This document shows positions 27,654-37,000 of a DNA stretch of 64,000 bases, piece by piece (within the stretch, counting starts at the first letter, position 1; the number at the start of each line of letters is the position of its first letter). Below the pieces are notes generated by a model. It was not told the origin of the DNA. It saw nothing but the letters and a program-made list of their open reading frames with translations, and made no database searches. Origin of the DNA: Heliorestis convoluta. GTDB taxonomy: Bacteria; Bacillota; Desulfitobacteriia; Heliobacteriales; Heliobacteriaceae. Location: NCBI RefSeq assembly GCF_009649955.1, contig NZ_CP045875.1:1159501-1223500 (forward strand). Reading direction: 5' to 3'. The translations under genes and the position numbers were made by a program.

Positions 27654-28717
27654 CCTACCGCAGCAACTTTAACAACCCCTTGGTTCTTTGGACTGCTTTT
27701 GGCGGTCGAGGCACGCTTCTTCCTCCCAAGCCTATCTTGCAATGGCAAAAGAAATACTACAATGACTTTGGTTATAGTCGCCATCAAAGTGAAAATAGAA
27801 TTTCCGTACACAACAATGGCCAAGCCCAGATTTGTGTTTACCACGCCCGAACGCCCTATATGTCTTATTTTAATCATGGGACGAAACGATGGACTGTGGT
27901 CAGCGTGCCCTGGTGGAGTCATGGCGTACCGGAAATTCTCTGGGCTGGTGATGGCGTCTTTCTAGCCAAGATTACCGGCTTTGGCAATATCATCGCTTCT
28001 TTTAACGGCATTACTTGGCACAATGGTGGCTACTGCCTCAATGCGCAAAATGAGATGCTCACAGGCGCTTACGATATGAACCGAAATAGCGGTGTGGTAG
28101 GCTGGTGGTTCGTGCGCTCGCCTCTTTATTACAGTTTTGACTCCCTAACAGAAAGAACGGAGTGGACTTTGGTCGGTGCCGATGGCTTTTCTGTTCCCGT
28201 CTTTAACTCTCTTACAGCCCACAAAGGCCTCTTTGTTGGCGTTGTGGACAATCGGCGTAAGATTGCAGCGGCCAGTACGGCAAGTCCTGGTACATGGAAT
28301 ACCACGATTGATCAAGATGAACAGAGCAGCAACTACGCTTTTGTCCGCTCTGTTCATAAGAAGCTTTTTGTGCGACGCTATCGATCAGTTAGTTTTACCA
28401 GCCATCAGATTCATCTTTGCGTGCTCAATGATAGCGCCACGGAAGTGACGGAAACGAACCTATCTTTTGTTGGTTCCTTAGATGACAATCGGGCGCCCAA
28501 TCCGGAAAACATCATCTGGATGGAGCAGTGGGGAAGATACCTGCTCTTTACCGAGAGCAGAATCTACCTATCCGCCGATGGCCTTGAATGGGAAAGCTGG
28601 GAGCAAACAGGCTTTACCACCGCTTCTGATCATGCTTTTCGAGGCGCTATCTATGTGCCTGGTGACGGTTTTTATATCACTGTAAATGGTGGATATGTTT
28701 ATTTTGCTTCCTATTAA
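27650..28717 (+). CDS. Putative tail tip/receptor-binding protein
   Basis: This 355-residue protein is rich in Trp, Tyr, Asn and Gly with repeated short strands (for example GITWHNGGYCLN and SADGLEWESWEQ), suggesting a beta-propeller or other repeated beta structure resembling sialidase/BNR folds. It overlaps the Tal-like gene by 4 bases and precedes the lysis genes, where receptor-binding proteins usually lie. No catalytic signature is visible; the role is inferred from position. Confidence 0.6.
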   Translation: MTYRSNFNNPLVLWTAFGGRGTLLPPKPILQWQKKYYNDFGYSRHQSENRISVHNNGQAQICVYHARTPYMSYFNHGTKRWTVVSVPWWSHGVPEILWAGDGVFLAKITGFGNIIASFNGITWHNGGYCLNAQNEMLTGAYDMNRNSGVVGWWFVRSPLYYSFDSLTERTEWTLVGADGFSVPVFNSLTAHKGLFVGVVDNRRKIAAASTASPGTWNTTIDQDEQSSNYAFVRSVHKKLFVRRYRSVSFTSHQIHLCVLNDSATEVTETNLSFVGSLDDNRAPNPENIIWMEQWGRYLLFTESRIYLSADGLEWESWEQTGFTTASDHAFRGAIYVPGDGFYITVNGGYVYFASY

Positions 28718-28996
28718 TATAGAGGAGATTATGCAGCAAGCTCACTTTAACAGAAAAGGATCATTAGACAGATAAAAGCTACAAAAATAGGGACTTGTTG
28801 AAATCGCTAGCTATAGTATGCAAACCGATACCTAATGCCCAATACCCAACATCCAATGCCTATACGGACTTTACAGGTGCCTGATGACAAGACTGTCAGA
28901 GGCATCTTTTTATATAGAAGAAATAGAAGAACTTAAAAGAAGCTAAAAGAAACAAGAACAGATTACCAGGAGTGAAAGAGAAGGAGGTGCTTTACC
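28718..28996 (+). terminator. Non-coding gap with terminator between tail and lysis genes
   Basis: No gene is visible in this 279 bp. At about 28877-28912 a hairpin (TGCCTGATGACA with TGTCAGAGGCA) is followed by TTTTT, a rho-independent terminator closing the tail operon. Confidence 0.7.
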
Positions 28997-29443
28997 TTGG
29001 TAAATGGAGAATTTTTAGGATACGTGAAGATGGCTTTTGCGGCTGTCGGCGCTTTCCTCGGCTGGTTTCTAGGCAGTTATGATGGCTTTTTGTACGCCTT
29101 GATTATGTTCATCGTGCTAGATTACATCACCGGCCTTATGGTTGCTTACGTTACCAAAGAGATTTCCAGTCATATTGGCTCTAAAGGTATCTTCAAAAAG
29201 GTCGTTATCTTTATCCTCGTTGGTGTTGCTCAGATTATTGATAGCCAGATTATCGGTGAGGGCTCTGTGATTCGCACAGCCGTCATCTTTTTTTATCTCT
29301 CCAATGAAGGGATTAGCATCATAGAAAACGCTGGCAAACTGGGACTGCCTATACCGGCCAAGCTCAGAGATTCAATGGATCAACTCAAGGACAAAGAGGA
29401 GGAAAGAGATGAACCTAGGCCTGAAAATCGGAACGATACTTAA
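28997..29443 (+). CDS. Phage holin (toxin secretion/phage lysis family)
   Basis: The 148-residue protein starts at TTG 28997 behind AAGGAGGTG. It has several hydrophobic helices (about 8-30, 32-48, 70-85 and 93-112), the motif LDYITGLMVAYVTKEISS, and a charged C-terminus, the pattern of the phage_holin_4_1 family. It should open the membrane for the amidase encoded by the overlapping next gene. Confidence 0.9.
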   Translation: MVNGEFLGYVKMAFAAVGAFLGWFLGSYDGFLYALIMFIVLDYITGLMVAYVTKEISSHIGSKGIFKKVVIFILVGVAQIIDSQIIGEGSVIRTAVIFFYLSNEGISIIENAGKLGLPIPAKLRDSMDQLKDKEEERDEPRPENRNDT

Positions 29444-30434
29444 CAGCAAATATATGACCAATAACGATTGCTTCCGAGCCGGTCGAAAAATCAGCCCCAA
29501 AGGCATTATGATTCACTCCACAGCTACGCCTGGTGTAAGGGCCGCCGCTTGGTTTAACCTCTGGAACAAATCCTATCAAGCCGGCGAAACAAACCGCCAA
29601 GTTTGTGTCCATGCTTTTGTAGACGACCAAGAAATCTGGCAGTACCTCCCCTGGGACCACCGAGGCTGGCATGCCGGTGGGGAAGCCAATAACAGCCACA
29701 TTGGAATTGAGATTTGTGAACCTGGGGGCTTTCAATATGCTGGCAGTACCATGGTCGGTTATGATGTGGCCAAGCAAGAAGCCTACTTTAGAAAGGCTTG
29801 GCAAAATGCAGTGGACCTGACAGCATGGCTTTGTCGGAAGTTTAACCTGACAGAACGAGATGTCATTGGCCATGCTGAAGGGCACAGAATAGGCATTGCC
29901 AGCAATCATGCCGATCCGCTCCATTGGTTTGCCCAACATAAAGAGTCCATGGACAGTTTTCGCGCTGCAGTAAAAAAAGCGTTAGATGAGGAGCAAGCAG
30001 AAAGACCGCTCGGCATAACAGTCGGCACTGTCGTAGCCATAAAGCCTGGTACAAGGCACTATTACCCCGGCGGCCCTGCCATTCCCGATTGGGTGATCCA
30101 GGGAAGCTACCATAAAGTAACGCAGACCCTTTCTCGCGGAAAGCCTGTTGTCCGAGGTGGCAAAGAATGCGTTCTCTTAGGCAAAAAAGTAAACAAAAAG
30201 ACAGAAGCAGAATCAGCCGGCATCATGACGTGGATTGATAAAGGCGCCCTGATCATCATCGTGCCTACGGCTAAGGAGACCGAAGAACGAGAACCGCTGG
30301 CAACGAAGGCTGTGCCGGAAGAAGATAAAACGTACTACCGCGTGCAGGTTGGTGCTTTTACGAAACGAGAAAATGCTGAGGCGCTATTGAAGCAGTTGGA
30401 AGCGGCGGGGTTTGAGGGGTATATTCGGAGCTGA
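29409..30434 (+). CDS. N-acetylmuramoyl-L-alanine amidase with SPOR domain (endolysin)
   Basis: The 341-residue endolysin has an Amidase_2 domain (about 5-175) with zinc ligands in IMIHSTATPG, CVHAFVDD and VIGHAEGHRIG, a middle SH3-like beta domain (about 200-265), and a C-terminal SPOR domain (YYRVQVGAFTKRENAEALLK) for peptidoglycan binding. It starts inside the holin gene after AGAGGAGGAA. The C-terminus is short for SPOR, so the last strand may be trimmed. Confidence 0.94.
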   Translation: MNLGLKIGTILNSKYMTNNDCFRAGRKISPKGIMIHSTATPGVRAAAWFNLWNKSYQAGETNRQVCVHAFVDDQEIWQYLPWDHRGWHAGGEANNSHIGIEICEPGGFQYAGSTMVGYDVAKQEAYFRKAWQNAVDLTAWLCRKFNLTERDVIGHAEGHRIGIASNHADPLHWFAQHKESMDSFRAAVKKALDEEQAERPLGITVGTVVAIKPGTRHYYPGGPAIPDWVIQGSYHKVTQTLSRGKPVVRGGKECVLLGKKVNKKTEAESAGIMTWIDKGALIIIVPTAKETEEREPLATKAVPEEDKTYYRVQVGAFTKRENAEALLKQLEAAGFEGYIRS

Positions 30435-30458
30435 TGTTTTGACATTGGCTCCTTTTTT
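30427..30458 (+). terminator. Terminator of lysis genes
   Basis: GGAGC pairs with GCTCC (with an inner GATGT/ACATT pairing) and is followed by TTTTTT. It overlaps the amidase stop codon. Confidence 0.65.
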
Positions 30459-30493
30459 CTTCTATATAAATAGCGGTTTTATCCAATCATGGT

Positions 30494-30527
30494 CTTGCTA
30501 TTTGAACGCTTCTGAGTGATATATGTA
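30494..30527 (+). promoter_or_regulatory. Conserved CTTGCTATTT/GAGTGATATATGTA leader motif
   Basis: CTTGCTATTT, a 10-base spacer and GAGTGATATATGTA repeat the element at 13054 with identical spacing, here 118 bases before the recombinase operon. CTTG and CAAG flank it as a short stem. GAGTGATAGATA variants recur at 41228 and 49914 before other recombinase genes. Confidence 0.5.
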
Positions 30528-30644
30528 ACAAGCTGAAAACCTTTTATAGATGCCCCATACTCATTTTTATTTGACAGCTGATTGAATGGAACAAAGCTTA
30601 TGACTTGATAATTCGGCTAAAACAGATGAAAGGAGGAAAGGACG

Positions 30645-32303
30645 ATGAACAATACACTATTTAGCCAAACTGGTAGCAATGGCCTCGACCTTGATTTTTT
30701 AATAAACACTCAAACGTCGATTTTAGGTCCAAACCATGCAATCCATAAGGCTACAGTACTTGCAGAACAACCAAAAAGATTGAGAGTAGCTTGTTATTGC
30801 CGGGTCAGCACTACCTTAGATTCGCAAGAAGGTTCTCTTGAAAACCAGACGCTTCATTATACAAGCTATATCAGAGCCAACCCAGATTGGCATTTTGTAG
30901 GTGTGTACTCCGACACGAAATCAGGAACAAAAGTGGAACAGAGAAAAGGTTTCAAGAAGATGATTAGACATGCTCTTGAAGGCAAGATAGACATGATAAT
31001 TTGCAAATCTATTTCAAGGTTTGCAAGGAATGTTCTAGATGCCCTGAACATTGTCAGAAAGCTAAAAGAAAAAGGCGTCCAAGTTGTGTTTGAAAGAGAG
31101 AACATCAAAACAGGCAACATGCAAAGTGAGTTTATCTTAACAATGCTCGCAGCAACGGCCCAGGAAGAAAGCAGAAGTATTTCAGAAAACGTGACCTGGT
31201 CTTATGAGAAACGCTTCCAGCAAGGAGAGCCGGTCTTTACAAGAATGCTTGGATACAAAAAAGATAAAGACAACAACTGGATTGTAATAGATGAAGAAGC
31301 GAAAATCGTCAGAGAAGCCTTTGAGCAATGCCTTCAAGGAAGAAACCCTGCACAGATAGCCAAAAGCTTTATACGAAAAGGATATCAGAAAGTTAATGAC
31401 AGAACAGACTGGTCAGCCCTTGCCGTTAGAGATATATTGAAGAATGAGCGATACACAGGAGATGTGCTATGTCGCAAATACTATGTGCAAAATCATCTGG
31501 GCAAGCGAATCGCGAACGATGGAAGCAAGACGCAGTATTTAATCTATGATCATCACGAAGCTATCATCGAAAAAGAGATTTATGAAAAAGTACAAGAAAA
31601 GTTAATGGAAAAGACAAAGAAGAAACCAAGTGGTAAGAGAAAGCGCTACTCTTTTTCAGGCAGGAGTATCTGCGGCTACTGTGGCGGGAAGTTGCAGCGC
31701 TTCATCTGCAGAGGCATTGTTACCTGGCGATGCGGAACTCACACTAAAAGCAAAAACCTATGCGCCATGACAGGTATCAGAGAAGAGATGATTGTAAAGG
31801 CCATGATCAGAGGCTTTATGGAGCGATATCAAAGCAGAGATTATCAGAAAAAACAGGACCTTGCTACAAAGCTGATTGAAGAACTTCAAGGTGTAAATTC
31901 TGCAACAGACTCTGCCTACAACCAAATCCGATTAGAGCTGGAGCGGATTTTGTATAAAGAAAACCTGGTGGTTTTGAACCCGGAAGTCCAAGATAAAGAT
32001 GGGCAATTAAAAGCTCTAAATGAGAAACGGACAAAAATTGAAGAGCAAATGGCTGCCAAAGAAGCTTGGTGGATCTTATTAGAAGAAGACTCTGAGTATC
32101 GACAAAGGGCCATAGAAACCTTAGAGAACTTACGAGCTGTAAAGGTATCTCTAAAAGAGTTGAAAGAACATCTAAATAACAATGATTTTTTAAGAGCATG
32201 GGTGGTACGTGTGAAAGCACTATCGCCCATTTCTTTTTCCCTAAATTGGTTTGATGGAGAAGAGACTTTGGTTGAATTTAATGAAGGAGTTGAAGGGAGA
32301 TGA
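30645..32303 (+). CDS. Large serine recombinase 1 (module 1)
   Basis: The 552-residue protein starts at ATG 30645 after AAAGGAGGAAAGG. The resolvase-type catalytic domain begins at LRVACYCRVSTTL, with the nucleophile Ser at residue 55, and continues to about 190 (CKSISRFARN, MLAATAQEESRSISEN). The recombinase domain (YKKDKDNNWIVIDEEAKIVR onward) and a zinc ribbon (CGYCGGK to WRCGTHTKSKNLC) follow, then a coiled coil. All catalytic residues I can identify are present. It overlaps the next recombinase gene by four bases (ATGA), so the proteins are probably made together and may work as a heteromeric integrase. Confidence 0.95.
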   Translation: MNNTLFSQTGSNGLDLDFLINTQTSILGPNHAIHKATVLAEQPKRLRVACYCRVSTTLDSQEGSLENQTLHYTSYIRANPDWHFVGVYSDTKSGTKVEQRKGFKKMIRHALEGKIDMIICKSISRFARNVLDALNIVRKLKEKGVQVVFERENIKTGNMQSEFILTMLAATAQEESRSISENVTWSYEKRFQQGEPVFTRMLGYKKDKDNNWIVIDEEAKIVREAFEQCLQGRNPAQIAKSFIRKGYQKVNDRTDWSALAVRDILKNERYTGDVLCRKYYVQNHLGKRIANDGSKTQYLIYDHHEAIIEKEIYEKVQEKLMEKTKKKPSGKRKRYSFSGRSICGYCGGKLQRFICRGIVTWRCGTHTKSKNLCAMTGIREEMIVKAMIRGFMERYQSRDYQKKQDLATKLIEELQGVNSATDSAYNQIRLELERILYKENLVVLNPEVQDKDGQLKALNEKRTKIEEQMAAKEAWWILLEEDSEYRQRAIETLENLRAVKVSLKELKEHLNNNDFLRAWVVRVKALSPISFSLNWFDGEETLVEFNEGVEGR

Positions 32304-33940
32304 CGACACAGGGGAAAAACTCGGCAAGAGTTAAGGTTATTCCTGCCAAAGTAAGGGCAATCAGACAAGATGAAACTTCTCAACAGCAGAAAAAGAGAAT
32401 TGCTGTATACGTCAGAGTTTCTACCGAATCGGACATGCAAGCGAGCAGTTATAAGTTACAAGTAGCGCACTATACAGATTATGTACAAAAGAACCCCGCT
32501 TGGACTTTGGTTAAAGTTTACGCCGATGAAGGAATTTCCGGTACATCTACCAAAAACAGAAGTCAATTTTTGCAGATGATCCAGGACTGTAAAGACGGCT
32601 TGATTGACTATGTAATAACGAAATCTATAAGTAGATTCGCACGAAACACTCTGGATTGTTTGCATTTTATTAGAACACTTAAAAATTTATCGCCACCTGT
32701 GGGGGTTTACTTTGAAAAAGAAAATTTAGATACCTTAGATAGCAAAAGCGAACTCTTTTTAACCATACTTTCTTCCATGGCCCAAGAAGAATCGAGGTCT
32801 GTGTCAGAAAATACCAAATGGGCGGTACAGAAAAGATTTCAACAAGGGAAAGCCCATTGCCCAACCACCTACTTCTTAGGATACGATACGGATGAACAAG
32901 GGAACATCGTTATCAATGAAGAGCAAGCGGCTGTAGTCAGAAGAATTTTTCGAGAGTACTTAGAAGGCAAAGGCGCAACGATAATCGCAAAAGGGCTGAT
33001 GCAAGACGGCATTCTTACCGCCAGAGGCAATGCAACGTGGACGGGAAACGCCATTCTAAAAATCTTAAAACAGGAGAAGTACTATGGTGCCGTACTCTGC
33101 CAGAAGTCAGTCACCATAGACTTCCTGAACCACAAGCGCGTCCCCAACCGAGATATCTTGCCACAATACTACATTAAGGACCACCACCCGGCCATTATAT
33201 CGGAAGAAGAATTCCAGGCTGTTCAACAGGAGATAAAACGCCGATACAACATGCGCAAAGATCCCGATGGCAAGTATCGAATGAACTACAGTGGAAAAGC
33301 CCCTTTTTCCAATAAACTTTTCTGCGGCCATTGCGGCAGGCCTGTGGTCAGACGCAGACTAACATCCCAAACAAATGGCGAGAAGTATCTTTTCTCAGCC
33401 TGGCAATGTCGAGTACCGGTAGGGAGAGACCCAGACTTTAAAGGCTGCAATGGAAGGTACGTTTGGGAGATAGATTTAGAAGATTGTTTCACAGAGCTTC
33501 TACGTGAAATGCGCAACAACAGGGATGAAGTTATGGCAGAGGCAGAGCAGGCCATAGCAGATAAAAGGTTATCGGAAAAGGAACAAGCAAGATTTGAGGA
33601 GCTTGAAAAACAACTTGAAGCGGTAACAAATAGAATTAGCGATCTAGCCTCGAGAGAAATGGGCAGTGCAGACGCCCTTTACGATGCCACCTTACGGCAC
33701 CTGATTTTCGAGCAAGAAATCCTCAAACAAGAATATGATGCACTCAAAGATAAAAAAGAGGGAAGCTTATACTTCCAGAAACACTTGGAGGTACTTTTAG
33801 AATACCTTGACCAGCTACCGAAACGATTTAGCGATGAAATCTTCATCAAAACGGTAGAGCGAGGCATTCTCGATAGAGACAAAAAAGTCACCTTTGAATT
33901 CAAATGCGGCATTGCCCGCAAAAAACCAGTAGGCAGATAA
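32300..33940 (+). CDS. Large serine recombinase 2 (module 1)
   Basis: The 546-residue recombinase has its nucleophile at Ser41 (IAVYVRVSTESDMQ), DEGISGTSTKNR, ITKSISRFARNTLD, SSMAQEESRSVSEN, a recombinase domain, zinc ribbon (CGHCGRPVVRRR with a later Cys pair) and coiled-coil tail. It is the only full-length member of this subfamily in the window; truncated relatives lie at 39860, 48691 and 52069. The stop is followed directly by the left arm of an inverted repeat that hides the ribosome binding site of the fused recombinase. Confidence 0.95.
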   Translation: MTTQGKNSARVKVIPAKVRAIRQDETSQQQKKRIAVYVRVSTESDMQASSYKLQVAHYTDYVQKNPAWTLVKVYADEGISGTSTKNRSQFLQMIQDCKDGLIDYVITKSISRFARNTLDCLHFIRTLKNLSPPVGVYFEKENLDTLDSKSELFLTILSSMAQEESRSVSENTKWAVQKRFQQGKAHCPTTYFLGYDTDEQGNIVINEEQAAVVRRIFREYLEGKGATIIAKGLMQDGILTARGNATWTGNAILKILKQEKYYGAVLCQKSVTIDFLNHKRVPNRDILPQYYIKDHHPAIISEEEFQAVQQEIKRRYNMRKDPDGKYRMNYSGKAPFSNKLFCGHCGRPVVRRRLTSQTNGEKYLFSAWQCRVPVGRDPDFKGCNGRYVWEIDLEDCFTELLREMRNNRDEVMAEAEQAIADKRLSEKEQARFEELEKQLEAVTNRISDLASREMGSADALYDATLRHLIFEQEILKQEYDALKDKKEGSLYFQKHLEVLLEYLDQLPKRFSDEIFIKTVERGILDRDKKVTFEFKCGIARKKPVGR

Positions 33941-34053
33941 CCAATAAAAATCTCCTTTCAAACTAGAGAAAGACTTGCATTTTCTCTAGAAATGAGCGAC
34001 TAATGACATGCCTCAAAGCTGTCGCTCAAGTAGAAAGGAGATTTTTTTATTGG
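33941..34053 (+). promoter_or_regulatory. Multi-branched hairpin hiding the RBS of the fused recombinase
   Basis: The 19-base arm at 33941-33959 (starts CCAATAAAAATCTCC) is complementary to 34033-34053, which contains the AAAGGAG and the TTG start. Inside are two perfect hairpins, 33963-33989 (CTAGAGAAA/TTTCTCTAG) and 33994-34027 (GAGCGAC/GTCGCTC). The arm begins directly after the upstream stop codon, so terminating ribosomes could open it (translational coupling). Confidence 0.7.
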
Positions 34054-37000
34054 ACCAAAACGAAAAGAGAATGTGGATTCAAACCCTTTGGGAGCCCATC
34101 CATGAAATCAAGCAAAGCGCACTGGAAAGCGAAAGACAGGGCATCAAAGTGGCCGCTTATTGCCGAGTGAGCAGCAAAGACGAGTCCATCACATCGTTAA
34201 AGAACCAGATCGATCATTACACCCTTTTTATAAAAAACAAAGCAAACTGGAAGTTTGTCGGCATCTATTTTGACGCCGGTGCCAGCGCCGCCAACTACAA
34301 AAATAGAAGGGGCTTTCAAAGACTCTTGCGGCATTGTGAAGAAGGGAAAATTGACTTTATACTGACCAAAAATGTATCGAGGTTTTCGAGAAACACAGAA
34401 GAGCTTTTAAGAATTGTGAAAGAACTTAAAGAGCGGAACATTGGCATCTTCTTCGAAAGGGAAAACATCGACACATCCATCGAATACAATAAATTTCTTC
34501 TTAGCACTTATTCTGCTTTGGCCCAAAAAGAGATCGAGAGCATGTCTGAGCTAACGAGGTGGGGCTTTGAAAAACAGTTCATGAAAGGAAAACCCAAGTA
34601 CTCACGCATGCTCGGTTACGATGTCGTTAAAAGCAATGAAGAATCGCACCTTCAAATCAATGAGAAAGAAGCAGAGGCTGTTAGAAGCATCTTCAATATG
34701 TTTATAAAAGGACTTTCACTATCCGAAATTGCACGCCAGTTGATCCAAGAAGGCGTTAAAACGTCCGCCGACAAGGATTTATGGAGAGGAAGCACTGTTA
34801 AAAACATACTGACCAATGTGACCTATACAGGAAACAAGCTCACGCGTGTAAGAACTAAAGATATCTTTACCAACAAAACAAGCCGAGGAGCAAGAGACCA
34901 AATTCTCATTGAAAACTGCCACCGGCCTATTATCAGCCCAGAAGTTTTCGACTTGGCCCAGAAGCGACTGGAAGAAATAAAACCGAAAGAGATAGCGGCG
35001 AAGCCAAAAAAGAAAAAAGCTTTGTCAGGAAGGATGAAGTGCGGTCATTGCGGTTATAGGCTCTCAAACTATCCCACAAGAGGCGTGAACTATTGGAAAT
35101 GCGACCCCAGCGATTCAGGTGTATGCCACTTCAAATCGCTAAAAGAAGAGGCCTTACGCAAGATGATGCTAAAGGCCATGGAAGAAAAATATGATTTTCA
35201 ACAGCCTGGCCTACTCCAAAGACTGGGCAAGGAGCTAGAGCGGGTTAACCAAGATGATCACTTTGAATTTCTCAGGCTTAAATATATTACAGAAATAGAG
35301 CTCGCCAAACAGGAGCAGATATTGCTAGATCATCATCAAGACATCGACCAAATGGAACAAGCCTACTTTGCCTTTGAAGAAAAAGCGGCAAAATTAGAAG
35401 ACGATCGAAAGTATCGTAACGTAACGATTGAATGGTTGCAAAAAACCAGCAGCGTCGATGAATGGCTGGAAAAGGTTACGATTGAACATTTGCGATCTTG
35501 GATCATTGAAATGACAATCTACTCTACCGATGATTATCGAGTCTATTGGATTGATGATCAGCAAACCATGATCGGCGACTGCACGCTCTATGGCAAGGCG
35601 GAGCTAAGACCGAAGCTGGTAAAAGAACAGGAAAAAATGATTTCCAAGGAAAGCATAACCCTTCCCAAGGAGGCTCCAGTAGATATGGATACTAATAGAG
35701 AGGTTATTAAGATCGAACCGAGCCAAAGCGCTCTTACCAAGCAAGCGATTCAGTCAGCGAAAAATGTAGAGCTTATGAATCCCTTTCAAGCACTAGGCAA
35801 GCCCAGACTACGCACGGCCGCCTATTGCAGGGTATCAACAGATCAGCTAGATCAGAAGACAAGCTTAAAAACCCAGGTCGCCTATTACACCTATCTGATT
35901 CTAAAAGATCCAACCTACGAATTTACCGGCATTTTTGCAGACGAAGGGATCTCCGGGAAGTCACTTAAAAACAGAACAGAATTGTTGAAGCTGTTAGAAG
36001 AATGCAAAGCCGGAAACATCGATTTGATTCTTACCAAATCCATTTCAAGATTTAGCAGAAATACGCTGGATTGTTTAGAAATGGTCAGAATGCTACGCTC
36101 TTTACAGCAACCTGTGTATGTGTACTTTGAAAAAGAGAACATCCATACCAAAGACGCTACCAGTGAAATGATGATCTCGATTTTTGGCAGCATCGCGCAA
36201 GAAGAAAGCATTGGTTTAGGCGAGTCAATTGCCTGGGGAAAAAGAAAGTATGCAGCGCGAGGAATTGTAAAAACGGGAACCGTCTGTTATGGCTACAAGT
36301 TTGACAAGAACAAAAGGTGGGTCATTGACGAGGAAGAGGCCAAGATCGTGAGGAGGATTTTTCAAGATACTTTGGCCGGAAAAAGTTATAACCAGATTGT
36401 CAAAGAATTGACCGAAGAAGGCATCAAAAGCCCCAAAGGGAAAGCGAAATGGTACACATCGAGAATCAAAGCGATATTAGAAAACGAAGCCTATCGAGGC
36501 AATTATGTTTACCAACGGACCTTTACAGCTGATAGCATAGAAGCAAAAATTGTCCCTAACAATGGAGAGTATCCTCAGTACTTTATTGAAGACCACCATG
36601 AAGCGATTGTTTCCAGTAGCGATTGGGAAAAGGTTCAATCCATACTGGAAGAGCGCTCAGCGAAATTCAAAAATAGAAATCGAAAGAAATACCCTAAAGA
36701 AAACCTTAAAAATCCCGCTTTTGTGAATGCCTTTACCTGTGGTGACTGCGGGAGCTTGATCGGCCATAGACGGTATGTTGAAAAGACTTACGAAATGCAC
36801 GGTTGGGTATGCAACTTGGCCGATAAGCTTTATGTAGCCAACCGGTGCAAGTCAGGAAGATTTCAGCAAAAGCTTATAGAACTTAACTTCATGAAAACGC
36901 TGCTTTCTATCAAGAGGGACAAGGCATTTAAGAAGGCAATGGATGAGCTGATAAAAAAGACCGATTTGAATCAAGAGGAACTGCGTTTAGAGGAAGCGCT

